Source of the DNA: Larus michahellis
Lineage: Eukaryota; Chordata; Aves; Charadriiformes; Laridae
Direction: 5' to 3'
NCBI RefSeq assembly: GCF_964199755.1
Contig: NC_133918.1
Coordinates: forward strand, 2,046,001 to 2,110,000
DNA length: 64,000 nucleotides
The translations under genes were made by a program, and so were the position numbers. Shown one piece after another: positions 9,746 to 22,600 of the stretch. The first letter of the stretch is position 1. The number at the start of each line of letters is the position of its first letter. The notes beneath the pieces were generated by a model, which was given only the letters and a program-made list of their open reading frames with translations, made no database searches and was not told the origin of the DNA.

Positions 9746-12700
9746 ATGCAGAGAGGCAGATCAGACACCAGGCACAGTTAAGGAGGTGGTGCAAGAAACA
9801 GGAGGAGCAACCCCCTGGGACCAGCAGTGCTTAGACAACCCCAGTGAAAACCACTTTTTTGCCAGTGTTTAGAGCAGGTCCTTTGCTCTCTGGCCCCTCT
9901 CTTCCCACAGCCAGGTCCCCAGGGGCTCTGCCACAGCCACTGGCACCTCCTGGGGATGCGGGGAGGGATGTGGTCCTCAGTGCAGCTTCCCGCTCGCAGG
10001 AGGTAGCGAGGAGTTGAAGCATCTCTGATTTGGGGAGCCGAAAAGGACCATCGGGCTCCGGCCCTGCCTGTGAAGGTCACCCAGGGTCCCCAGCTCAGCT
10101 GGGGCAGGTACAGCCTCAGGCAGAAGTGCCTGTCCCTGAGGTGGTGCAGCCATGGCTGGTACCAGCCCGGATCATCCTGGAGGCATCCTGCCTTGAGGAC
10201 ATCTCTCTTACAGGGCGCCACTTCTGAAAGACTTCAGGATTAAAAAAAAACAACCCCCAAACTGTTGACATTTCACGCCTGCAGTATTAACATTTTTCTT
10301 TAGCAGAGATGTGAAAGGGCTTTGATGGCAAGATGTAAAGGAGGAATAAACCGGGCACTGGCATCCCGGAGGGGACTCAGCCTTTTTCCAGGGCTCCGGC
10401 CACCCGGTGAGACTGGGTCACGGTCCTGCGTTAGGACCGTTCAGCAAATGAACCCGGGAGCAGCCCTCTGCTTTCCAGGGCAGGGATTTCCCCTCTTTGG
10501 CGGAGACAGGACCGAGCACGCCGTGAGCCCTGCTGCGGTACAAAGAACGCGCCGCAGAAGCCGAACGCAGATGGAGGAAGGGATGGAGCCGTAGCCACAG
10601 GCCGCCCCCCCACGCCGTGCCAGGGCTGCGGGCGCACACGCCAAAGGTGGTTTTCAGAGTTTTATTCCTGCCCCAGTAAGGTCAGGGCTATTACTGGCAA
10701 GGCACGTTTGCTTCATAGGGACACAATGAACGCAGAAAATCATAGAGGCCAAATAAAAATCCCTGCTTCTCCCCATTAATCATGTTTCCCATGGTGCTCG
10801 CAGCTTTGCAAGCTTGTTCCTGCCTCCCGGGATGCCCAGGAAAGATCCCAGGGGTGGAATGGGCAACGTTTGCATGCGCAGAGCTCAGGCAAAACACCTT
10901 CCCGCTTCGTCCCTGCATGGGGCCACGGGACAGAGAGCTCTCCTCGCCCTTTCCAGGACCTTTCAACACCCAGTTCCTGCAGCAGGGAGGGACCGGGAGC
11001 ATTTTTGCCTCCACACGTTTAGCTCTGAGCAGTTCCCCGCCGAGCTGCAAAGCCTCCATCTCCATCGGACAATTTATCCCAGGCAGGTGGAGGAAAGAGA
11101 TTCCCAGAGGCAAATTCTTTCCTAATCCCTTGAAACCCCTCCCCAAATCTCGGCTTCTCCCTTGCCCCGAGACTGATAAAAGTGTCTCTGGGACGGGGTT
11201 GGCTCGGAGAGGGGGAAACACGATCCGGCTGCGAGACCAGGCAGGGAGAAGGCTGCTGGTGGAAAAGCTCGGGAGGGCAATGAAGCAGTGTGATGGACAG
11301 GGGCCCGGCTGCACACAGGCTGCGCTCCATGTCCAAGCTAAATATTGACTCTCTGGCTTTGGCTTGATAACACAAATCCGTCTTCTCTGACTTCCCAGGC
11401 TGTCAGCTTGCCTGGGATTCACGGGGGTGCGTCCCTGGCCGCCGTGCTTGGCCGTGGCTTCGGGGTTTGTGGTCCAGGCGGACTGAGCTGTGCTGCAGCA
11501 TCCCCTCGCTTCTATGGCAACGCTCATTTATCCTCCCACCAGGACATCGCCTTCTTTCTCCCCGTCTTTAATAACTCGCAGTTAAAAGGCAATCACAAAG
11601 ACATAAAATTAGTCACTGATTATTTTCGGCACAGGTTAGTTCTGGGGATGAATTTTCTTTTTCTCCATGCAATTCTCCCTCTCCCCAGAGCCCCTGCTGC
11701 TATGGCAGCCCCAGCCCCACTCCTTCTCCTCCTGCCACGGGGATGCTCAAGCTGGTTGTGCAGGTGGGTTTCCTGCTCTCCTGGCTCTTGGCCCCAACCC
11801 ACTGGCTCACAAGGCTGGCTTTTTCCCCCAGATTTCATCCCTGGCTCCACCAGACCTGCCCAGCCGGGTTCCCAAGGCTTGGGACTCAAAAACACCCTTC
11901 CAGCCCTTGAAGTTTTCATCCTCCAGCCCCTCATGGAGGCAGGTTGGGCTCTTGACCTGATTTTAAAGACGGGAGTTTGGATGCTGTCTGCTAAGCCCAG
12001 GTCCCCTGGGCAAAGCACAGCTCTGCAGGTCAGTCCCTGCTCCAGCAAGAGCCCCGTCACCTCCACGCTGGCACCGTCCCTTTGCGCGGCTGGGGGTGGC
12101 AGTGGGTGACGGCTGATCCGAGGCTACACAGGTGAGTGTCCCCCCCGCTGCCGGCACCAAATACCTGACGGAGATGCTCAGGACAGGTGTTGCACGGGCT
12201 TGTTGGAGTGCTTTGTATCTCAGAGCCCTCCACCCTTCTCTCAGATGTGGCTGGAGGTTGCCACCGGGCTGAGATGCCATCGGAGGGGGGAGCAGGGCTG
12301 GCAGCTGGGAGAGAGGATCACGGAAACATGATTTCTCAAGGAAATCAGGTGAAAGAGCATCCCGATTCCTTGCACAATCAAAAACCTAAAGGCACAGGTG
12401 TCCCCATAGCAACCTGGCCACGTCCCAGTGCTGAGAAGAATATTCTGCTGACCCAAAATTCCTCTTTCAGTTGGATGCAGCATCCATCAGTTCTTCCCAT
12501 CCTCGGCGGTTGTGCAATGTCTGGGTGCTGAAACACAGCTGGTGCCTCCTTACCCCGAGGTAGCAACACATCAGCGTCAGCCAGGGAGATTATTTCTCCA
12601 CGTGATTGCAAGAACCACAGACCTTTACGAGCACCGGCGTTATTAAGAAGCGCTCGGGAAGTCACAGGAAATGAAGAGACGTCTTCCCTCCGCCAGCTGT

Positions 12701-15700
12701 GCTTCTCCTGTCAAGTCACGATCTATCATCACGGGAGATTTTAGATACGTTGAGCTGAGCAATATCCTGGTGGAGGTGCAGCTAATTGAAAGCCCGGAGC
12801 ATTTTGGAAGCTGGATGTTCCCGTGGCTTCACGCCAGCAGGCATTGCAGCGGGGCCGGGCAGCGCTGCCCGTGCCGGAGGGAGCCAGTGAGAGACGGAGC
12901 ATCCTCTGCACAAGCCGATGGCCGCAGCTGGTACCTGGCCGGGCTCCGCTGCCCCGGTGCGATGCCCTGGCTGGATGCTTGCGGGTCACAGCCCCGCTCT
13001 GTTCAGCTAATGGAAAGCATCTGATAGCGGAGAACTCAGACCTGGGCCCTTCCCCATAGCTTCAGTGATTTGGGTACCCGGGAAAACCCAGCTGAGGGTT
13101 GTCTTTTGCCTCCTCTCCTGGGGCGAGGGTTTGACATGGTGTGGAACTGGAAAGGGAGAAGATGGGAACTCTGTGGGACAAGGACCATCTCAGGCCAGCC
13201 CCTGGTTTAAAGAGTCACAGCTTGCAGCATCTTCGAGGACCTTCTTCTTCCTCTTACCCTGAGTTTTCAGCCGTGGGTGAGCCTGGTGGGACGACAAGCC
13301 AGAAACACTATGGGTCTTTGTTTGAAGGCAAGGGGACATCCTGCGTATGGCCCAGGCTGGGAGGACACACCACCACGGGGTCTTCAGGAGCATGACGTTG
13401 CAGACCAAGCACCAGCTTAACCACCTGTAGGCATATTCGTTCGCCCAGGACGGCAAAGGTGATCACATCCATCAGAGAAACACTCTCCCATGTCACCTCT
13501 GGCTTTCCAGCCTGGAGATACAGCTGGCCATGGAGGGACAGGGCAGCGGCCGTGCCAGACACACAGACCTGATCCTGTTCAGGGTCTGGGTTGTCTCATC
13601 ACCTTTCCCAGTGGCGATGGAGGAATCGTGCTGGGGAGAGGCCTCAGCTTGGCAGAGCCGAGCAAGACAAGGAGCAGCCACGTTCCTGCCCTCAGACGCT
13701 GGCCCCTGCAGGACGGGCTGGTGCCACTCAGCACCGTGACAGAGATCAGGCTGGCAGGGGCAGAAAACACATGTCTGTAAACAGGGAGAGCTGTCCAGAT
13801 GTGCTCTTAAATGAAATGAGCTTGTTAGGTCTCTGCGAAGAGCAGAAGAGGCGACAAGAGGGGATGCGGGAAGCCCTTTCTGCCCCGCACCTCCTCCCGC
13901 ACTATGACACCCATGTCTGGGCAGGGACGAGCGTGGCACGGGGATGCCATGCTCCTGGCCCCGTTATCACACACGGCTGATAACACCTGCACAAAGCGCC
14001 GCGGTGCCGCCGCAGGGAGAGTCCTTCAGCGGGCTGGCCCCGTCACCTTGCTAAAAGCCGTCGGAAGCATCGGTCCCTCAGCGCCGTATGATCTATAGGT
14101 GTTCAGAGTAGCTCTACATTAAAGCCAATCTGATCACACTCTAATCCACGTGCGACCTAAATACTCCAACTTACGAATCTCAGAGGTTTTTGCTCCCTTT
14201 GCCTGGCAAAAGGAGCAGCATTCAGGTCAGCGGGAACAGAAGACGCTGGATCCCATTAAATGCTACTTTTAGTCTCCGCTGCTTTCAGTAATTGTTCCAT
14301 GATCTGTTTTCTCACAGCCCAGCACCGCTTAGGGCTAATCATTATTCTCTTTGAAGATTTACAGCTGTTCGTACCTCCGAGGAGAACACAAGCACACGAC
14401 CGTGTTTGAACACGACATTTCAAACGCGCTGTCCTTGGAAGTGCCATTTGGGACCCGGGAAAGCGGCCGCGATGTTTGTCCCTTGAAGGGCCACTGCTGG
14501 GGGTTGTTGTCTGAAACAGCCATGTCAGGGGAAACTGAGGCAAAAGGAGATTAAAGGAAAAGTGGAGCTTTGGGTAAGGAGTGCTGGGACAGCCTGGGAA
14601 TATCCCAATGATCACAAACCTTCCCCGTTTTGACTTTCCTGCAGGAGGGCAGCAGCTGGTTTGTTGGTGCCTTTACCCAGTGAGGTTCGGTTCCCCCCCA
14701 CTGGCACCGAGGGGGCTGCAGATGCCGACCCATTCCCAACCAAACCCCAGCCAACGAAGGAGCCGCTTCCCTCCGCTCCGAACAACACAGGGCATCGGGA
14801 GCCAGAGGGCTCTGCTACCGGAGCTGCCCCGGGCACAGGGCTGTTCCCTCGCTCCTCACAGCAGCCATCCTCTCCGGGACGATGGCACCCCACCGCAGAG
14901 CAGGTCCAGGTTGCCCTGACACCATTAAGAACACCATGAAGCCCCAGTGGGAGCGAGCAGCTATTTCAAAAGCAATCAGCCCGTGCCTAGAGAAATGCCT
15001 TTTCCCCCCTCTGCCATCGCGGGGGGATGCTCGGAGCCCTCAGCAGTCTCGGCCCCAGCACCCTCGTGCCGGCTGGGCGACGTGGCAGCGGGAGGAGATG
15101 GCCCAGGCAGGCTGGCTAGAGGTCTTTGGGGTTAGAAGGGTCACAAAAGTACAAAGTCCCCCGCAAAGTACAGCAGAAAGCGATGCAGCGACAGCAAAAA
15201 ATAGCAGGAATTTCCTAATCCCCCCCAGATCCTCGGCTGGGGTTTCCCAGTTTGCCAGTGCCTCCCTGCCCAGTTCCCCATTTCTCTCTCTCTTATCAGA
15301 CACGGATTTCCCAAGTTAAAATTCAGCAGACTTCAGGAACCACGGGCAAAAGTTTCATACACGCCAGGCTTGTCTGTTCTCTCCTCCCTGCCTCGCACCA
15401 CATATTTCTTGGTTTCTTTTTGACAGCAAAGGAAGGCTGGAGAGGTTTGGGTTCCTCTTTCTCTATAAAATCTCCCCCTTGACAAGGCCAGGACCGGCTG
15501 CTCTGGTGCTGCCCGTCCCTGTAAGGCACTTGCTGGGGTCCTCACGGATGTGTTTTGTCTCCTCTCCGAGGTTTGGAAACTTTGATGATGACCTTCCTTC
15601 TCCAAAATCATAGCTGGTCTCCAAACTGCTCTGTTAATTATAAGCAGCGCAGAAAAGGCTGGGACCTGGGGACAAGGTTTTTGAGTGAAGTTCTCTTCTG

Positions 15701-16060
15701 CTCCAGCTTTCCCTCCCCCTACTTGCATAAAGTGATGCCAAATGAAATATATTATGTGATAGTAACAAGCAAGAAACAAACAATTTGGGCCTTAAAATAG
15801 AAGCAAACTCCCTTTCCCAAAGCCACATCCTTAATTATTCAGTTTTCTCTCCTTTTCACCCACCACCCTTAGCATGATCCTGCAGACAAGGCTTTGGCCA
15901 GTGCAGGCAATTCCACCGCAACAAGGCAAATATATAATTTTTTGCATCTAACCTGCTCGAAGCGCTGGAGGAACTGTAGAGCTCTTGGCTCTTATCCTCC
16001 CGGGCTAAATAAGAAGACATCAAAGCTCCTGATCTTTAATGTCTCCTAGTCCTTTCCCAA
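9746..16060. other. Intergenic, nothing recognised
   Basis: No exon set, RNA gene or repeat could be supported. Open frames here are short and change frame without splice logic. It lies in the long JSRP1-OAZ1 interval. Confidence 0.5.
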
Positions 16061-16612
16061 AATCACAGAATCATAAAATGGTTTAGGTGGGAAGGGACCT
16101 TAAAGCCCACCCAGTGCCACCCCCTGCCCTGGGCAGGGACACCTCCCACCAGCCCAGGTTGCTCCAAGCCCCGGCCAACCTGGCCTTGAACCCCTCCAGG
16201 GACGGGGCAGCCACAGCTTCTCTGGGCACCCTGGGCCAGGGGCTCACCCCCCTCACACCAAACAATTTCTGCCTGAGATCCAATCCAAATCTACCTCCTT
16301 CAGTTTGAAACCCTTCCCCCTCGTCCCATGGCTCCCCTCCCTGCTCCAGAGTCCCTCCCCAGCTTTCCTGGAGCCCCTTTAGGGACTGGAAGGGGCTGGA
16401 AGGTCTCCGCGGAGCCTTCTCTTCTCCAGGCTGAACCCCCCCAGCTCTCTCAGCCTGTCCTCCCAGCAGAGGGGCTCCAGCCCTCGGATCATCTTCATTG
16501 CCCTCCACTGGACCCGCTCCAACAGGTCCATGTCCTTCTTGTGCTGAGGGCTCCAGAAGTGGACGCAGTGCTCCACGTGGGGTCTCGCCAGAGCAGAGTA
16601 GAGTCCCTGCTG
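16061..16612 (-). mobile_element. CR1 LINE fragment (5'-truncated)
   Basis: Begins at left with AATCACAGAATCATAAAATGG, the CR1 3' end. The minus-strand frame retains the C-terminal end of ORF2, with [31 protein letters not shown] and [11 protein letters not shown]. It reaches further into ORF2 than the copy at 9.3 kb. Only the 3' portion is present. Confidence 0.94.
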
Positions 16613-17413
16613 GTCATTTGTTCCTAAACCATGTCCTGCTCCAACAGCACGCAATGAGATTTCTATTGAAAATAAGGCTTGAGGCTCCCCACAGCCGTGA
16701 CCAAACTACCAGAAACCTGTGGCTGTGGCTGGCTGAAGCAAAGGATGGGCAGATGGAGAGAAAGACAGACAGACAACGGGGCATCACCCCGCTTGCCATA
16801 AACCCAGCTTCTGCTGACCCCACACCACCAAAAACCCGGAGCCCATGGAGCCAGCACCCTGCTCTGCCCCGCCAGAGCCAGCGTGATTTTGGCTGGAGCC
16901 GACGGTCAGCAGCCAAGCAATTAAATCTCCCCTCCACCCCGTAGCACAAACACAAAAGCCCTCCAGGAGCGTCGCTCTGCTGTCGGCACCCGCAGCCGGG
17001 AGCTTGCGCAGAGCCCATGCGTGCGGCGCTGAGAGGGGAGATGCCGCTGTCGTTCACACTCCCGAGGTCACCGTTGATACCGACAGCCTGCAAGGGCATT
17101 GCTGAATTGCAAATGCTTCGCTCCAGATGTTGGGTTGCAGGCCAGAAGGAGTGCTGCTGGTGTAAATCCAAGGCAACTTCTCTGAATCCATGGGGTTATA
17201 CTACATTGATGAGGAAATTACGGAGCTGTGGCTCTTTGGTATCAAAAAGGCCCATCTTTAGGACTGATGCTCGTTCACAGCTCCCCGCCGCCATCAGAAG
17301 AAGGTGAATGTCCTGGAAAAGCCAGCCTGCGATCACCAATGACCTGATCACCAATGATACAGGCTTAGGCAGAATTTTTTTATGAATGACAGAGCAGAAG
17401 ATTCAAGAATGAA

Positions 17414-17527
17414 CCTTCAGTGGAAGTGGGCACCTTGAATGGAAGTGGGCACCTTGAATGGAAGTGGGCACCTTGAATGGAAATGGGTTCCTTGAATGGA
17501 CATGGGCACCTTGAATGGAAGTGGGCT
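17414..17527. repeat. 19-bp minisatellite, about 6 copies
   Basis: The unit CCTTGAATGGAAGTGGGCA recurs at 17414, 17433, 17452, 17471, 17490 and 17509, with exact 19-base spacing. The first copy and the fourth and fifth copies carry substitutions; the middle copies are identical. Confidence 0.95.
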
Positions 17528-17614
17528 CCTGCCCACCTGGCTCGGGGAAGGTTTTTAAAGGGACCTGGACCAGCACCTCCACCCGGGTGGCTCCCGAGTT
17601 AAGCAATCACTCAG

Positions 17615-17680
17615 TCTGGAGCACTGCCCTGGTTTTTATGCTGTTTTCTGGAGCACTGCCCTGTTTTTATGCTGTTTTCT
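17615..17680. repeat. Tandem duplication of about 32 bp
   Basis: A segment beginning TCTGGAGCACTGCCCTG and ending in ATGCTGTTTTC occurs twice in a row, the second copy starting at 17647, with one base of length difference in a T/G run. Confidence 0.9.
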
Positions 17681-19318
17681 CACCAATACCACATGGCAAT
17701 GTGCGTACCGAGGCTTGTTCTGACTACTGACCCTTCTCTTTTCCCTCCTGAAGAAACCAAACCACCTCATTCTCACTCCGGTTTCACGCCCATGCCATAT
17801 TTCGGGGCAGGACGCAGCCCTCCATGATCACGCTTTGGATCACCACAGCAGAGTTTGGCACAGACGGAATTAGTTCCCATGATTGTCTACGCCACCAGTC
17901 TGGTATTTCTTGGCAAGAAGGCACAAAGTAATGAAATGCGCCCCGGGATGGGGCAGGTAGATGCAGAGACACGCACGGGAGATGGCAACGTGCCGGCGTT
18001 TGCTTGCGTGCGCAGCCAGCGAGGACTCGAGGCAGGAGCCTGCAGGCTCTGGTAGTAACAGCTATTTAAAGTGATGATGGAATTATTAAAAAATGGCAAC
18101 ACTGGTGCGTGAGTGGGCAGAAGAGCCGGAGATGAGCCGCTCCACAGCCTGCTTCCAGCAGCAAGGTGCTCAGCATCCCTGCCAGCCAGGCTCCGTCCCC
18201 CGGCTGTACCCTCCCGTCTCTTCTCTAGGGACTCCTCGAGCGACCACTGAAGATTTTGTGACTTTGGTTGTACATCCCAACTAAGGGACCAGGGACCCGG
18301 ATCGAGGTGTAGGCTCCATCCTAGGAAGAAAACCCAGGCACAGCAGCTGGAAAGGGGGGTTTTGGCAGGGCACTGGGCAGGAATTGCCTTGTCTTTTCCC
18401 AGCTCTGGGGCAGGCATTTGACTTTGAAGCGTGGCTGCCCTCGAGCGGTGTCTCAGGGGCAGGAGTGAAGCCCATTAAAGGGATGCACACTCGCAACACA
18501 GCTCCGAGATAAATGTTTAAACACGAATACCCGTAGTTTCCTCGGTTCCCCTCTCTCCTCCCCGTCCCACATGTGCCCAGCCTGCTTCACGCTGGGAGGT
18601 ATGAAAGCAAAGCCAGCTGAGTCCTTTTGCTGTTTTTTTTATTTTTTTTTTTGTTCCAGTGAAATGCAAACAACAGCCTGAAAGAATTTCCTCCTCAAGC
18701 CCCAAGTTAGGCCCCAAATTAGCCGTTCAAAACCACGAGGGGTTTCTTTCCATAGGAAACGCTGCAGGAGTCCCAGGCACCAACAGCCCCCAGTCTCCAA
18801 ACGCCACGTTCGCCAGGCTCAGGCCTCTGCGTCTCGGGAAGGAGCCGGGTCCCATCGGCACAGCAGAGCGCCGTCCCCAAGCCAGCCTCGGGTCTCTGCA
18901 GCTGATTTCGTATTCTAGGCATCTGGGGATTTTAACAGCAAAAGCAAGAAGAGCACAAGACACACACAATGACCTCTGCCCCTCCAGAGATGTGGGGTGG
19001 AAGAGCCCCCGCCATCCCCATCAGCTGCGGGCAGCGCTGGATGGATCCCAGACACCACCTGTAAGCCACGTAGGTGACACACACGTCTAACAGCTAATTA
19101 ACACTCATTATTTCCAACCCTACATAACGCAAGGAGGGGGCTATAGAAATATGTGTGGGGCGAGAGGCAACTCCCCCCTTTCATGCCCACAGAAGCTATC
19201 TCCAGCTGCGGTACCAACCACCCCCAAACTGCTCCATGGTCACCACGGGTCTCCTCTGTCCTACGGTGATCAGCACCAGCAACAGAAGCTGTGGTGGCCC
19301 AGTAGGTGAGGAGCAAGA

Positions 19319-19665
19319 GAATCACAGAATGACAGAATGATAGGGGTTGGAAGGGACCTCTGGAGATCATCGTGTCCAAGCCCCTGCCACAGCAGGGTCA
19401 CCCACAGCAGGTGGCACAGGAACGCGTCCAGGCGGGGTTGGAATGTCTCCAGAGACGGAGACTCCCCCACCTCTCTGGGCAGCCTGTGCCAGGGCTCTGC
19501 CACCCTCACAGCAAAGAAGTTCCTCCTCGTGTTGAGATGGAGCTTCCCATGGTCAAGTTTGTGCCCGTTACCCCTTGTCCTGTCCCTGGGCACCACTGAG
19601 AAGAGCCTGGCCCCATCCTCCTGACACCCCCCCTTTCAGTATTTATAAGCGTTGATAAGAATGAG
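19319..19665 (-). mobile_element. CR1 LINE fragment, second subfamily
   Basis: Left edge AATCACAGAATGACAGAATG followed by GGGGTTGGAAGGGACCTCTG marks a CR1 3' end of a subfamily different from the 9.3/16.1 kb copies. It shares its 3' half with the elements at 60.8 and 62.0 kb, including a stretch that starts CTTCCCATGGTCAAGTTTG. 5'-truncated near the motif AGTATTTATAAGCGTTGATA. Confidence 0.92.
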
Positions 19666-22600
19666 GAAGAAGCTCGGAGAAACCAACCAGCCCACGCCAG
19701 AATCCCATTTGGAGTGTTTTGCTCCTGTACTCGGAGGTGAATGATCTCATCGGAGAAGCATCAAAGGCACCGAACCATTTCTGCAGGTGAATGAAGAGCA
19801 GAGCCAGGCTGAGAACGGCGGGACAAGCCGAGACAGGTCGCGGCACAAGACAGAGCTGGGGTTTGGCCGCAGGGAGCTTCCCAGCTCTGGGCTGCCTCGT
19901 GGGAATTTCTTTTGAAGTCAGGCTGGGGAGGAGCGTTGGTGAGTAATTGCTCCACGGCAGGTCCAAGAAGTGAATAATTTTCCAAGAATAAAGGTTAAAA
20001 TCTTAGAGACTCCAATGAAAGGCGCTCTATAAATAGGCCCAAGTAGGCAGAGCAGTGGGAATAACGGGCAAAAAAACCTAATGTGGAAGAGGGGTGGAAA
20101 TGATCTGACGCCCACGTCGCGATTGGACACGTGTCCGTCTCTGCCAAGCAGATGTTTTACATAAGCTAACATTGCAAAGAGTTTTGGGGTTTTTTTTTAA
20201 AAACAACTTTTAGGCACCGCTCTGAGAGCACGTCCCGTTGCACCTCGTGCCCGATGACCTGTCTGAAACCATCCTACCCCGGTCCAGCGATACCTGACTT
20301 GACTTGTCCCTGGACCAGAGCATCGTGCCGGTGCGTGGGGCAAGGCACCAGGACAGCAACCGAAATTTGCTGTTGGTCAAACTATCACATGGGACGACTT
20401 CTGCTGTGCCCAGAGGAGCTTTCCCACCCATTTCTGTCCTTTGTCCCCATCCCCGCCGCCCCTCATGTCCCTTGTTGGGGACAAGCCCAGGCTGGGGTGC
20501 AGGCAGGAGAGGGCATGGAGGCAGGGACAGCCTTGCTGCCCTCCTGGGTGCTACTCAGCGGAGCCATGCCTGCCCTCCCAGGCACAGACATGAGGATCCG
20601 CATCTCTCTCTTTCGCTTAAAGAGGGAAAAATATCCACCCTGGGGACATTTATCCCTCCTTCCACTTTACCTGTTGCTGGTCAGTGCGTTCTACAGCTAT
20701 TAGAAAGCGGGGTGGGGTGGACAGCACGATCACGTACGCTTTGGCTCTTTAAAAAGCAATAACCCATCTGCAATTAGAGGCTGTAAATGAAGCTAACGCT
20801 GCTCAGAGATCTTCCAGTCACTGTGGATGTCACTGTGCAAATGTCAGCGCGGGGTTTACGACAGTAAAAAAGGCACCCCGGGGAATTGCGGCGAGTGGTG
20901 CAGATGATGCTAGAAAAGCCCATCCTGTGTTTGCAGAAATCCCCTGCGCACCCACTTCTCGACCGCTGCCACACTCGCCTCCAAAAAGACACGGATAAGG
21001 AAGAAAAAGGGGGTGGGTGCGGGAGCAGATGGTGCGTACGGCAGAGCTTCCACACGAGGAAAGAGTGAAGAGAGGAAAATGTCAGCTTGGAAGAGAAACA
21101 AAAACCCGAGAGAGCTCCGGAGAGGGAGCAGTTACTCTCTAATTCACAACGCACAAAAACTGGGGTCCCAGATGGGATTAGCGAGCGACAGGTTGAAAAC
21201 CAGCAAGGGTCTTCTGCACGGACACGTCAGGGAGTGGTGGGTCTCCTCGCCAGGGGATGCGCTAGGAGCCAAGTGAGGATGTACTTCGGAAAAGGGTTTA
21301 AAAATCCCACCTGGAGGATGGGTCCGTGCCCTGGGACTCGAGAGCCCAAGTTCAGACTCGAGAGCCCGAGCCTGGCCGGCTGCGGCGCTGCTCGCCTGCT
21401 TGGCCCGGCTGTGCCGGCTCTTCGGCACTTACGGGGCAGACACAAATCCAGCAAAGTCAGATGATTTACAGGAGCTTCGCAGTTGCGTCCAAGGCTAGAA
21501 GCCAGGCCCAGATCTGCACATCAAAACAGATTTCCCATAAATTACTATGTTAAGGCTTTTCATAAAAGTTGAACAGCACGAAGTATGATTCATGAGGAAC
21601 CTGTAATGTTTAATTAAAGGGGTGAAACTGATCCTGCTGTGAAAAACTTCCAGATCCCATGCCAAGCTCATCATTGACTTAATTTACGGGACATAAACAG
21701 GCCAGAAAATGGCATAAGCGGTAAAATCGTGTAACTTTTGCCAATCCGGGATACAATAACTGCGCAAAGGGAGGCTGATTGACAAACTAAATGAGACGAA
21801 GGCGGAGGTGTAGCAAGAAAACAGTGAATAAAGTCCTGGGCAGCGCAGGACGGGAGGATCTAACCTATGCTCTGCTCCAGCTGCTCGTTTTGCTGCTGCC
21901 CTGGTTTCTGCCTCCCGGCATGAAGGTTCCTGATCTTACACAGCCACGAAATTCCCCGTTGGCTTAAATTACATGTTGTCCTTCAGGCTTCTAACCCTAG
22001 ATGTCAAACCGTCAAGGCTGCCATGTCAGTGGCACGGACGTAACTTCTGGGCTAACTCCAGCGAAACTGATAGAGTTACTTTGGACTTAGACCAGCCCCA
22101 GCCCCCTGCACCCACCCGCCGCCGGGCAACGTTTCTCCAGTTTCCCCGGGGCTCTGGCTGTCTCGCCCCGTGCATGCCTCTCGGTGTAACCGTGCCCATG
22201 GCGGGATGCAACGTGTGCCCAAAAAGGGATTCTCGGGATTATTCATACGGAAAAAATGCTGTGGGATTGCTTCCCTTCATGTAACTAACTGGTCCCATGA
22301 CCTCAGTTTCACGATTCTTTATTTCTCGGAGTGAAATAATTTCCAGTACTGAGAAGGGAGAGGCTGCCGGGTTTGTGGGGAAGGCAGCGGGGAGGCTGGA
22401 GCGAGGAATTGCTTGCCAAAGAGCCTGGCTTGGGAGCCACACCTAAGATGAGCTTGGCTCCAGCCCTGCCTCCCCACACCATCTTTCTGGTGGCTTTTTA
22501 GCAACCATGAGGAAGCCAGTGAACGGGGACCCTAAGAGAAACAGAAACCTCTTGCTGGAGACGCCTTTGACGGGGCGTTCACCGGTCCCTAAATAGAGCA

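Larger units (their letters stand above)
16613..19318. other. Intergenic with minisatellites
   Basis: No gene supported. It contains two local tandem repeats (17414-17527 and 17615-17680, listed separately) and a T-rich run at 18632-18655. Confidence 0.5.
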
